From contig CAVWBD010000006.1 of assembly GCA_963753105.1 (NCBI GenBank), positions 159,045 through 223,044 on the forward strand: 64,000 nucleotides of DNA. Reading direction: 5' to 3'. This DNA is from SZUA-36 sp963753105. Lineage in GTDB: Bacteria; Pseudomonadota; Gammaproteobacteria; Xanthomonadales; SZUA-36. The position numbers and the translations under genes are program-made. Below are positions 9,452-18,244 of the stretch, piece by piece. Every line of letters starts with the position of its first letter. Positions within the stretch are counted from its first letter, which is position 1. The notes under the pieces are model-generated. The model was not told the origin of the DNA. It searched no databases and was given only the letters and a program-made list of their open reading frames with translations.

Positions 9452-10165
9452 ATGGAAGAACTAAACCGGCTGGCTGTTCTAATCGATGCGGGGACAATGC
9501 ACGGCCCAGCGCTGCGTGGAAGGCTTGTTGATCGAGATTGCCAACTATGGCGTCGCGAGCGTCAAAAGAATCTACGGCGATTGGACCGGTCCGGGTCTGA
9601 ACAGGTAGAAGAAAGTGCTGCTCGAACACTCCATCCAACCTATCCAGCAATTCCGCCTTACGCCGGGGGAAAAACCGCGACCGACAGCGCCATGATCATT
9701 GATGCCATGGACCTGTTGTACACGGGATAATTTCGATGGTTTCTGCCTGGTTTCAAGTGACAGCGATTTCACCCGGCTGGCATCGCGGATCAGGGAGGAA
9801 GGCTTGCTGGTTTATGGATTTGGTGAAAAGAAAACACCCTCTGCCTTCGTTTCCGCCTGCGACAAGTTCATTTACACCAGGATGTCCTGCACGCCAGGAC
9901 CAAGTAAAGCAAGGCCATCAAGCAAAAGACCACCAACCAGCTAAAACAGGACACCAAGTTGGTCAACCTCCTGCGTAATGCGGTGGAAGCGTCATCGGAT
10001 GACAGCGGTTGGGCACGGCTCGGGCCCGGTTGGTGACAAATATCGCAAAGCAGTCGCCGGATTTTGCATTCACGCAACTATGGCTATGCCAAGCTCAGCG
10101 CGTTAGTGAAAGCAACTGATCTCTTCGAAATTGAAGAAAGGGAAGACGGGGCGGCAGACTCATAA
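9452..10165 (+). CDS. NYN-domain (LabA-like) nuclease with C-terminal OST-HTH/LOTUS domain, frameshifted
   Basis: ATG at 9452 after AGAGG. The NYN PIN-fold domain reads RLAVLIDAD (after removing one G), LIEIANYGVASVKRIYGD, HSIQPIQQFRLTPGKN, DSAMIIDAMDLLY, FCLVSSDSDFTRLASRIRE and FGEKKTPSAFVSACDKF. The acidic residues of IDAD, SAMIIDAMD and SSDSD are the expected metal site. The C-terminal 75 residues (QLKQDTKLVNLLRNAVE, DDSGWARLGPVG, NYGYAKLSALVKATDLFEIEE) are an OST-HTH domain, an RNA-binding fold. Together this is the known NYN/OST-HTH architecture, predicted RNA-targeting. About five one-base shifts break it. The stop TAA is at 10163-10165. Confidence 0.7.
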
Positions 10166-10220
10166 GGTCATATTCGTTCGAGATAAAAAACAGGGATAAG
10201 AATTAAGTTGAAAGTAATCA

Positions 10221-10240
10221 TTAGGGTCAGAGTAAAAACT
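10221..10240 (+). repeat. Dispersed repeat, half unit
   Basis: AGGGTCAGAGTAAAAACT between the NYN gene and the esterase fusion gene. The rest of 10166-10437 holds no other feature I can identify. Confidence 0.7.
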
Positions 10241-10437
10241 CACCCGATCAACAATTTTTACTCCGACGACCAGGTCGATGATCTCACCAGGTCATAACGC
10301 TGGCGATCTGCTTCCGTATTTGAGCGTATATTAGTAACCCCTCACCGAAACCCTTTTGTTATATCTGGGTGGTCAATTTATTATGCGTTTCGGTTTGATT
10401 GATTATGTTTTCTGACTCAACGAGGCTTTGCATAGTG

Positions 10438-12331
10438 ATGATCAGATTTGTCGTAATTTTGCAGGTTTTTCTTTGCTTATCCTTTACAGCACACGCACAG
10501 GATGAACCCGGTAAAGTCCTCATTGGCCAAACCAGGGCCCTGAGGTCAGAAATCCTGGATGAAACTCGTACAATCAAAGTCTGGTTGCCGGAAAGCTATG
10601 CCAAATCCAGCGCGACCTACCCGGTCATGTATCTGCTGGACGCTGAGATGACGATGCGTTTCGCCAAGGCTGCTGCCACGGTGGCTGAATTGGGCGGAGA
10701 CAAGATTCCCGAGATGATCGTGGTCGGGATCGATAACACCAACCGCAGAAGGGATATGTTCCCGGGGGAGGATGGCGCAAAGAGCGGCGCTGATGACTTC
10801 CTCACCTTCCTGACAGGCGAACTCTTTCCACACATCGATACCGTGTTCCGCACCGCCAGTCACAGAACCCTGACAGGTCAATCAAATAGCGCGTTATTCG
10901 TCGTTTATGCCTTGCTGAAACAACCTGAGTCTTTCAATGCTTATTTCGCCATTAGCCCGATGTTGGGCTGGCGCAAACCGGAAATGCTGGGTCTGGCGAA
11001 ACAATCCTTCGCTAATTTTCCCAACAGGAATACCTTCCTGTACATCGAGTATGGTGACCAGGATTATGATCATGTGATCAACGCGGTCCCGGAATTCATC
11101 GACATCCTGGAGCAAGCAGCGCCATCGGCATTGAAGCATCAAGTCGATGTCCTGCCTGGCGAAGGTCATGTTCCGTACACAAGCTATCGTGACGCCCTGC
11201 TGGCATTGTTCCCGGATTTCCAAATGGAGGATGAAGACCTGACCCGTGGAATTAATGCTATCGATGAGCATTACCGGGCGCTAACACAGAGATATGGTTT
11301 CAAGATTAAAGCACCGGCTGAGCCAATGGTCGAGTTTGGGGAACTGATGCTGGAGCAGAATGACTATGATAAAGCCATCGAGGCGCTCAAAGTTGCAGCA
11401 AGCCGTTACCCTGAAAATATAACTGCATATTACCGGCTTGGCCAGGCGTATGAGGCGGCTGACAGACTGCCTGAAGCTCTGGCAGCCTATAAACGGTTGT
11501 TAGAGCTATATCCACAATCCAGCACGATTAAAGTAAAGGTTGCTGACCTTGAAAAAGCTGTCGGGCAGCAAGGGTACGCTCAACAGGACAGGGTTGGTGT
11601 TACCTACATCGGGAATGCGGGTTTCATGATCGAAGTTGGTGATAAGAAAATTCTGATTGATGCTTTATTCAAGGGCTTTGAAGGCCACTACAATTTACCC
11701 CAGGAAGTTCAGGACAAGCTAACACTCGCGCAGAGCTCCCTTTGATGATGTGGACCTGGTATTGGTGACCCATGCCCATGGGGATCATGCAGATCCTGAT
11801 TTGATACGACAATATTTGCAAAACAATCCAACGGCAACTTTTGCTTCTACCCAACAAATGATCAATGCGGTAAACGGATTTGAGGACCGTGGTATTGCAT
11901 TTAAGCCCACCAAGGAGAAATCAGAGCGTAGAGTGATCAATGGAATAGATGTAGAAGCGTTCTATCTTCCCCACGGTACAGATGCCAAGACCGTCAACAT
12001 TGGATTTCTGGTTTCTGTGAATGGGACAACTACCTTTCAAACCGGCGATGCTGATTTTGGTCAGTTCACGTTTGAAGAGTTTCGGTCACTTGGCTTAGCT
12101 GAAAAAGAAATTGATCTTGCCTTTATTCAGCATTATTACCTGAGAGGTGATTCAGCAAACGACCAGTTTGTAAAAGATGGTATTGGTGGAGCCCATATCA
12201 TTCCCATTCACTATCACTTTACAACGCCCGCATTTGACGCGGCTGTCGTCCGACAACATTATCCAGACGCCATCATGTTCGAAGAAGAACTGCAGACATG
12301 GCAAATGCCGGAAGCGATGGGGTCAGAGTAA
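10438..12331 (+). CDS. Exported esterase-TPR-metallo-beta-lactamase-fold fusion (one frameshift)
   Basis: The ATG at 10438 opens a signal peptide (MIRFVVILQVFLCLSFTAHA). Residues 25-270 are an esterase-D/IroE-like alpha/beta hydrolase with nucleophile motif LTGQSNSALFVVY and His in GEGHVPYTS. Residues 285-385 hold TPR helices (AIEALKVAASRYPENITAYY). From about residue 400 a metallo-beta-lactamase fold begins (VTYIGNAGFMIEVGDKKILI) and, after one extra base near 11733, continues APFDDVDLVLVTHAHGDHAD (HxHxDH metal site), GDADFG and IIPIHYHF, like UlaG-type lactonases. The stop codon lies inside a dispersed repeat, so the last residues MGSE come from the repeat. Substrate unknown; two hydrolase folds in one exported chain is unusual. 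Confidence 0.75.
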
Positions 12332-12345
12332 AGTGCCAGAGTAAA
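12319..12345 (+). repeat. Dispersed repeat, long type, overlapping a stop codon
   Basis: GGGGTCAGAGTAAAGTGCC plus AGAGTAAAC. Its TCAGAGTAA supplies the final Ser-Glu-stop of the preceding gene. Confidence 0.85.
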
Positions 12346-12433
12346 CATCGAAATCTTACACTGACCCAAATACGCCACTGTTAATGCCCACGAAGATCCA
12401 GGCCGTGCAGCTGTGCGGAAGTCCCGTCGTTTG

Positions 12434-12495
12434 CTGAATCTGAAAAAAGCTGCCGTTTTTTGAAATCGGTCAGCATTTTTCAATTCTGGTAGGAA
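12434..12495 (+). promoter_or_regulatory. Shared upstream element, copy B
   Basis: GAATCTGAAAAAAGCTGCCG, TTTTTTGAAATCGGTCAGCA, TTTTTCAATTCTGGTAGG. Nearly identical to copy A over the first 40 bases, and about 70 bases before the second GIN-domain gene. Confidence 0.6.
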
Positions 12496-12562
12496 TTCCA
12501 CGCTGCAGCAGTGCTTCAATCAGCCTCGGGAGAACAAACTGTAATCAATGGAGGATTGAATC

Positions 12563-13645
12563 ATGAGAAACTTGAATTCCGGGAAGCTATGGGCCTTCCT
12601 GGTCTTACTGCTAATTACGCTGGCCTTGCCGACGCTCGTTACGGCGGCCACCTCGACACTGGATTTCGACTTCGAGGGATTCGACAAAATCATGGTCCCC
12701 GCACCGTATCAGCTTGATATCGTGCGAGGCGGAGAATTCCTGGTCGAGGTGACCGTAGACAGCCAATACACGGCAGGCATCGAGGTATGGAAGGAAGGCT
12801 CCACGCTGATACTTGGGGTGGGTTCTGGCCCCTACAACTTTTCGACGCTGGACGCCCAGGTGACTTTGCCGGCGCTGGATTCGATTGAGATCATTGGCGC
12901 CGGCAGCGCTACCGTGTCAGGTTTCAGCCAGCACAAACTGGTGGTGAATATCATCGGAACTGGCCGTGTAAAGGGCACTTCGATTTGGATCGATGAACTG
13001 GATCTGAAGGTGATCGGCACCGGCGGTGTTGATTTCGGCGACATCGAGCCCCTGCAGTATGCGGATGTAGGTCTCGATGGCGTTAACGTGTCCACCCTGA
13101 ACATGGCTACTGGTTCCACGATCACTGGCGCCTTGATCGGTATCACGAAGCTGAAATATTGGGGCAGCAATGTGCGCCTGGATGTCGCGATGACCGGTTT
13201 ATCTGGAATCGAGTGGCTGGGTGAGTCGCCCGGTACCCAGGGACTGCCGCCGATCGGGTCCGGCCATTCGGGCTCGTGGTATGCCAGAACACAAAGCGGC
13301 CACGGGTTCTCTATCGAAATCGGCGCCAGGGCTAATGGACTGCCCCTGGCCGTGGTGTATTGGTACACCTACGATAGTTGGGGTAACCCGTTGTTCCTGA
13401 CGGGCACCGGGGTGCCCGACGGCAACGTGCTGGAGGTCAAGTTCAAGTCACCCGTTGGCATGGTGTTCGGCGAGTTCGATCCTGGCAGCGTGGTGCGCGA
13501 AGCGGGCGGTGTCGGACGCTTCGAATTTGCGGACAAGGACAACGGGGTTTTCGATTACACCCCCTCAGATTTCACCGCGTCGACCTGGGGGCACACCCCG
13601 GTAGAATCACTGCCGCTGGAGAAGCTGTTCAGCATCCGGCACTAG
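12563..13645 (+). CDS. Exported GIN-domain (DUF2807) protein with C-terminal SGSW module, copy 2
   Basis: 360 residues, full-length paralogue of the gene at 3420 with the same start region (MRNLNSGKL, signal peptide ending LVTAA) and a GGAGG ribosome-binding site. The GIN domain covers about residues 35-215 (GAGSATVSGF, VIGTGGVDFGDI). The C-terminal module begins IGSGHSGSWYARTQSGHGFS and continues VVYWYTYDSWGNPLFLTG. Divergence between copies is spread evenly and frame-preserving, so both copies have been under selection for protein. Convergent with the regulator gene that follows. Probably surface or periplasmic. Confidence 0.85.
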   Translation: MRNLNSGKLWAFLVLLLITLALPTLVTAATSTLDFDFEGFDKIMVPAPYQLDIVRGGEFLVEVTVDSQYTAGIEVWKEGSTLILGVGSGPYNFSTLDAQVTLPALDSIEIIGAGSATVSGFSQHKLVVNIIGTGRVKGTSIWIDELDLKVIGTGGVDFGDIEPLQYADVGLDGVNVSTLNMATGSTITGALIGITKLKYWGSNVRLDVAMTGLSGIEWLGESPGTQGLPPIGSGHSGSWYARTQSGHGFSIEIGARANGLPLAVVYWYTYDSWGNPLFLTGTGVPDGNVLEVKFKSPVGMVFGEFDPGSVVREAGGVGRFEFADKDNGVFDYTPSDFTASTWGHTPVESLPLEKLFSIRH

Positions 13646-13690
13646 GTGGCAGGAGACTCCTGTTAAACCAGCCCAGGGGGCCGGGAGCAT

Positions 13691-14804
13691 TCAGTTTACT
13701 GGTGTTTCCGGTTCCCTGGGAAGGTGCCGGTTACGGAATTCAGTGGGCGTCATGCCCTTGATTTCCTTGAATGCCTTGTTGAACGGCGACAGTGACCGGT
13801 AGCCCATATCCAGCGCGATGGTCAGCACGGGCAGGTGCCGGGTCTTAGGCTCAACCAGCAACCGCGCTACTTCCCTGACGCGGTACTCGTTCAGGAAGCG
13901 GTTGAAGTTCCGGTAACCAAGGTGGCCGTTGATCAGGCGGCGCAGACGGTACTCTTTCACACCCAGTTGATCCGCCAGGCTGCGGATGGTGAAACCTTCC
14001 TCCCGAAAGATCTTTTCTTCCTGCATCAGGCGTCCGAGTTCATCGATGACCAGAGCGCCGGTCTCGCCGCTTGAAGCATCGATATCCTCGGGGTTGGCGG
14101 ACGGGAAAATCTCCGGAGTCATATCCCTGGCTCCTTCCACCGCGTATTCCCAAGAATCGCGCGCACACAGCGATGACCAGGATGAAAAAGACCCCCGTGG
14201 TGACGCTGTCCGTGAACTGGGAGCGTTCGGTGCCAAGCTGGTAGAACTCCTTGGCATTGATCAACAGGATGATGATGCCCCCAACCACGACGCTGAACAC
14301 GCGGGCGCGCCTGCGGCTTTCGACCAGGTCCGTGCGCCAATCCCTAAGCGCGACATAGAGCGCCAGCACAACAAAAAGGGTGTGCAGGGCAAGGAACGGT
14401 ATCAACCACATGCCGTTGTTGCTGACATCTGAACGCATGAACCAGTGCACGACGCCCCGGAAGTCGCCGAACGTCAGGTAATGGCCAACGACCGCGGCCA
14501 CCATGTAAGCCATGTACAGCCACATGTATGACCACCGCCAGCGAAACGAATCCTCGAACATGGATTTTGCCAGCAACCAGAACAAAAACGGTGAAGCCAG
14601 CGCCAGCAGGTTAAGCGGGATTTCGAGCGCAGTCCACCCCCACTCGAGGGTAATGGTAAACAGGTACGTGGCGGCGAGGCACAGCGAAAAAAGGGAACCC
14701 AGGATCAAACTCGGCTTATGTTGGCTCTCCCTGAACAGGATAAACGCCAACAGGATCAGCATTGCAGTGTTGCCGGATCGAAAAAACAGATCGAGCGGTA
14801 ACAT
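13691..14804 (-). CDS. Membrane-bound AraC-family regulator, copy 2 (one frameshift)
   Basis: About 370 residues. The N-terminal half carries six to seven membrane helices (LFFRSGNTAMLILLAFILF, ALEIPLNLLALASPFLFW, GYLTFGDFRG region, VFSVVVGGIIILLI). The C-terminal AraC/HTH_18 domain spans about residues 255-365 with both helix-turn-helix units (FTIRSLADQLGVKEYRLRRL; LTIALDMGYRSLSPFNKAFK). One extra base near 14125-14135, in the linker, separates the two halves; copy 1 has one base fewer there and reads through. I choose the ATG at 14802-14804; a GTG at 14837 is possible. It lies about 78 bases after the outer-membrane protein gene and is probably cotranscribed with it. Confidence 0.75.
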
Positions 14805-14881
14805 GATTGCCCACCATTTGCCACTGGAGATAAGCACCAGAGTATCTCATCTCCAGGGCATGGCGGACAATATGCTATTGG

Positions 14882-15649
14882 TCAGAACGCATAGCCGAAT
14901 CCGATCGAGAAAATCGCTGGGTTGAATTCGCCATCGACAAAATAGTCGCCCCACGACTGCTTGATGTTAGATTCCAGGTAGCGCAGGTTGGCGTTGAACA
15001 GCCAGCCACGCTTTCCAAGTGGTACATCGATACCGGCAGACAGGCCCCAGGCCCAGTCACTCTCGATCGAGATCTGGTTTCCCCCCGATGACAGGTCCCA
15101 CCACGCCCGCTCGCTGCCATAGTTGACGAGCGCGAGCACGGGGCCTGCGTACAGGTCGAACGATTGCTCCGGGGCCAGGTGAACGTTGAAACCCAGGCTG
15201 AGCGGGGCAAAGCCGGTGATGCCGACGTCATTGCGGAAGTGGCCATGGGATATCCTGTTGGAGAGGTCGAACTCCGCGGCGCCCAGGATTCCGAGTTCAA
15301 TGCCGAAGCGCGGTGAGGCGCGGTACTCGGCCTGGAAGCCTGCACCGGCGCCGGCGCCGATGTCAAAACCAACACCGCTGTGGCCGATGGAAGTTGATAT
15401 CGAGTTTCCGGTCGGGTTGACCCAGGCGAGGTTAAACCGTAGACGCCAGTGATTTTCGTCCTGTTTTAACGGTTTGGCGGTGCCCGGTGACCCGGGGCCG
15501 GCAGTCGCAGTGCCCTCCTGGTTTGATGCCTGGGCGGGCTCGCTACCAGTGTTGCCGGCCAATTCATCGGCCGTTGACGGGGCAGGGCGGAACAGTGTGA
15601 ACAAAACAAATCCAAGCAGTACTATTTCACGCAAAAGTTGGCCGTTCAT
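14882..15649 (-). CDS. Outer-membrane beta-barrel protein, copy 2
   Basis: 255 residues from the ATG at 15647-15649 (GGAG seven bases upstream). A signal peptide (MNGQLLREIVLLGFVLFTLF) is followed by a low-complexity linker rich in Gly, Pro, Ala and Thr (about residues 35-65), then alternating amphipathic strands (RFNLAWVNPTGNSIS, GFNVHLAPEQSFDLYAGPV, GWLFNANLRYLE) ending SIGFGYAF with the C-terminal Phe typical of BAM-assembled barrels. It resembles OmpW/opacity-type eight-strand barrels; the exact family is uncertain. First gene of the probable operon with the membrane AraC regulator, preceded by the shared upstream element. Confidence 0.8.
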   Translation of the reverse strand: MNGQLLREIVLLGFVLFTLFRPAPSTADELAGNTGSEPAQASNQEGTATAGPGSPGTAKPLKQDENHWRLRFNLAWVNPTGNSISTSIGHSGVGFDIGAGAGAGFQAEYRASPRFGIELGILGAAEFDLSNRISHGHFRNDVGITGFAPLSLGFNVHLAPEQSFDLYAGPVLALVNYGSERAWWDLSSGGNQISIESDWAWGLSAGIDVPLGKRGWLFNANLRYLESNIKQSWGDYFVDGEFNPAIFSIGFGYAF

Positions 15650-15724
15650 GTTGAATCTCCAAGTTCCATCAGCTTGCGGGTGTTTGGCCACCCACGGCTG
15701 ATTAAATGCCCTGGAGATCAGGCT

Positions 15725-15790
15725 GTCTTCTTCTTACTGAAGAATGTTGATGGATTTCAAAATACGGCAGTTTTTTCAATTATCCGCAGG
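15725..15790 (-). promoter_or_regulatory. Shared upstream element, copy E
   Basis: Almost identical to copy D on the minus strand (GAAAAAACTGCCGTATTTTG, AAATCCATCAACATTCTTC), about 80 bases before the intact outer-membrane protein start, and inverted relative to copy B. Confidence 0.6.
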
Positions 15791-15875
15791 CAAACCTGCT
15801 TCTGCCGATGCCGTTTGCATAGCGACCACGGCAGGACTGAGTAAAGGGACAGAGTAAACCGAAGAATTCTCGTTT

Positions 15876-15919
15876 GAGGACACCCACGAAATCAAGAATT
15901 GAAAGATATGGGTGTCCTC
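15876..15919. repeat. GGACACCCA-type hairpin
   Basis: Perfect 11-bp inverted repeat GAGGACACCCA/TGGGTGTCCTC around a 22-base loop. Related arms occur at 24466, 27776, 30366, 46198, 55073 and 62448. A degenerate long-type unit (GGGACAGAGTAAACC) lies 20 bases upstream. Confidence 0.7.
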
Positions 15920-16000
15920 ACTTCTTACTGACTTTTAAACAGGTCTTACCCGCTGCGCAGCTTCCGGTAGAATACCCGTAAACATAAACGGAGCGCGCGT

Positions 16001-16630
16001 GTGAACACTTTGACGGCAAAACAGGTACGTGTTCTAGGTTGCCTGATGGAAAAGAAAGAAACCACACCGGACCAATACCCGTTGACCTTGAATTCCCTGC
16101 GAAATGCGTGTAACCAGAAATCCTCCCGCAGCCCTGTTGTCAGCTACACCGAGGGTGAAGTCGGCCATACGATCCGTGAACTCGAAACCATGGGCCTGGT
16201 GCGTGAGCATTGGGGTGCACGGGTAGCAAAATACGAGCACCTGGCCAACAAGGCCATGGGGCTGCATAGCAAGGGCATTGCCCTGATGTGTGTACTGATG
16301 TTACGTGGACCACAGACCCTCGGCGAGTTAAAAACCCATTCACACCGCTTGTTCGATTTTGACGATCTGGATGATGTCCAGTTTGCGCTGCAAAATCTCA
16401 TCGACCATGAACCATCCATGGCAACCGTCCTGCCCCGGCAACCCGGTCAGAAGGAAGATCGCTACGCACACCTGCTCAGTGGCGAGCCGGATATCCCGGA
16501 AATAAGCACACCTACAGCACCGGCAAGATCTTCGACGGGACTGGAAAACCGGGTGACCGAACTGGAAGCGGAGGTGAAAGTGCTGCGGGATAAACTAAAC
16601 GCTATCGAAGCCAGACTGGATGAGGAATGA
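16001..16630 (+). CDS. yceH: YceH family protein (DUF480)
   Basis: 209 residues from a GTG start. The sequence is a full-length YceH: LTAKQVRVLGCLMEKKETTP, QYPLTLNSLRNACNQKSSR, two winged-helix domains, and a C-terminal coiled coil (TELEAEVKVLRDKLNAIEAR). Members form a dimer; the function is not established. The frame is intact. Upstream lies the GGACACCCA hairpin; downstream an inverted repeat separates it from the convergent transporter gene. Confidence 0.93.
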   Translation: MNTLTAKQVRVLGCLMEKKETTPDQYPLTLNSLRNACNQKSSRSPVVSYTEGEVGHTIRELETMGLVREHWGARVAKYEHLANKAMGLHSKGIALMCVLMLRGPQTLGELKTHSHRLFDFDDLDDVQFALQNLIDHEPSMATVLPRQPGQKEDRYAHLLSGEPDIPEISTPTAPARSSTGLENRVTELEAEVKVLRDKLNAIEARLDEE

Positions 16631-16653
16631 ATGATCGGAGCCGGATAAAGGTT

Positions 16654-16677
16654 GGATCCAATTAGGAAATTGGATCC
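16654..16677. terminator. Inverted repeat between convergent genes
   Basis: GGATCCAATT/AATTGGATCC, a 10-bp stem with a four-base loop, flanked by GGTT and GGCCCC. The same GGCCGGATCCAATT sequence starts repeat blocks at 24439 and 27725, so it may be a repeat used as a terminator. No long T run. Confidence 0.5.
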
Positions 16678-16699
16678 GGCCCCTTTAGTTATTACGATC

Positions 16700-18205
16700 T
16701 CACTTCACGCCATGCATCAAGCGCTGGATCAACGGCGCGATCAGGAATAGCAGCACGCCGGAGCCGATCAGGGCCCAGAAGCCGAACGTATAGCCCGAAA
16801 GCGCCGAAGTCGTGGTCATACCGGTCTCGCCGCTGACCGCACTGGCGAAGATGCCAGAAAGATTGTTGCCGATGCCGGTAGAAAGGAACCACCCGCCCAT
16901 GCCAAGGCCGACCAGGCGTACCGGGGCCAACTTGGTCACCATCGACAGGCCGATCGGTGACAAACAAAGCTCGCCGACCACTTGAATGACGTAGGCGGCT
17001 AACATGGTCCAAAATGGAATCTTGCCCGCATCGTTCACCAGGCTCGACAGCGCGAACATCAACAACAAGAAAGCGAGGCCATTGAACATCAAGCCGAGGC
17101 CGAACTTGCGCGGAATCGAGGGGTTTTGATTGCGCTTCGCCATCCACACCCAGAGCCAGGCGGCGACGGGTGCGAGCATGATGACTGCAAGCGCTGGTAC
17201 CGACTGAAACCATGCGGTTGGGAAGATGAAGCCGCCAAGGTCCCGGTTGACAATCTGGTCTGCGAGGAACGTGAACGAGTTGCCGGCTTGTTCATAGAAC
17301 ATCCAAAACAGGATGTTGAAGGCAAAGATGATCAGCATCGCAATGGTCTTGTCGCGGGCCACCGCGCCATTGCGAATACCCTCGATCAACAGCATCGCGG
17401 CAAGACCGACGAATAACGCTGTCAGCACGTACTGGAGCGCTTCTGCGCCAAGGGTCAGCAGCGAGTAGATCAGTGGGATTACACACAATGCGCCGATCAA
17501 CACGTAAGCCACCCGCTCGCGGCCTTGAGCGTCCGCCGGTGGCCTGCCGATACTCTGCAGTTGGCCCCGACCGAAGTAGAACCACACCATGCTGATCAAC
17601 ATACCAATGCCGGACGCACCGAATACATACTGGTAGGCGGGTGCGGCGTCAGTACCAAACAGCGAAGTCGCCAGCCAGCCGGTAATGATCGGTGCGATGA
17701 ACGCACCCATGTTGATGCCCATGTAAAAGATCGTGAAACCCGAGTCGCGGCGCTCATCGGCCATCGAGTACAGCTTGCCAACCATGGTCGAAATGTTCGG
17801 TTTGAACATGCCGTTGCCGACGATGACGGTAGCCAGTCCCAACTTGAACAGCATCGGGTCCGGCATCATGATCATGAACAGGCCAGCGGCCATGAACACT
17901 GCCCCGATCAGGATCGAACGCTGGTAACCGATGATCCTGTCAGCGACGTAGCCACCGAAGATTGCGCCGGCATATACCAGCGCGAGATAGGAGCCGTAAG
18001 TGAGATTGGCATCAGCCTGGCCGGACTGGTTGCCACCGTAGAACTGCGCCACGATGTAGAGCACCAGGGCCCAGCGGATACCGTAGAACGCGAAGCGTTC
18101 CCAGAATTCCGACATGAACAACATCCACAGCGGGCGGGGGTGGCCCAGGAGTTGCTTGAACTCGGGGATTGGGTGGTGGTCTGGCAGGTTCGTGGCTTCG
18201 CTCAT
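16700..18205 (-). CDS. Proton-dependent oligopeptide transporter (POT/PTR2 family)
   Basis: 501 residues with about 14 membrane helices. The POT signature EFWERFAFYGIRWALVLYI carries the ExxERFxYY-type proton-coupling motif in helix 1; FYMGINMGAFIAPIITGWLA is the second PTR2 signature. It imports di- and tripeptides with protons across the inner membrane. The ATG at 18203-18205 lies 39 bases after the stop of the S9 peptidase gene, so the two form an operon: an exported peptidase releasing short peptides and their uptake system. The frame is intact. Confidence 0.93.
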   Translation of the reverse strand: MSEATNLPDHHPIPEFKQLLGHPRPLWMLFMSEFWERFAFYGIRWALVLYIVAQFYGGNQSGQADANLTYGSYLALVYAGAIFGGYVADRIIGYQRSILIGAVFMAAGLFMIMMPDPMLFKLGLATVIVGNGMFKPNISTMVGKLYSMADERRDSGFTIFYMGINMGAFIAPIITGWLATSLFGTDAAPAYQYVFGASGIGMLISMVWFYFGRGQLQSIGRPPADAQGRERVAYVLIGALCVIPLIYSLLTLGAEALQYVLTALFVGLAAMLLIEGIRNGAVARDKTIAMLIIFAFNILFWMFYEQAGNSFTFLADQIVNRDLGGFIFPTAWFQSVPALAVIMLAPVAAWLWVWMAKRNQNPSIPRKFGLGLMFNGLAFLLLMFALSSLVNDAGKIPFWTMLAAYVIQVVGELCLSPIGLSMVTKLAPVRLVGLGMGGWFLSTGIGNNLSGIFASAVSGETGMTTTSALSGYTFGFWALIGSGVLLFLIAPLIQRLMHGVK

Positions 18206-18244
18206 GCGGTGTCCTGATTCGAGTTACCCGTTTTTACATTTCTT

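Noticed and set aside
17525..18217. Long plus-strand open frame (230 codons) opposite the POT transporter
   Set aside because: It mirrors the codon pattern of the intact transporter gene, has no recognisable motif and low-complexity His/Asp-rich content.
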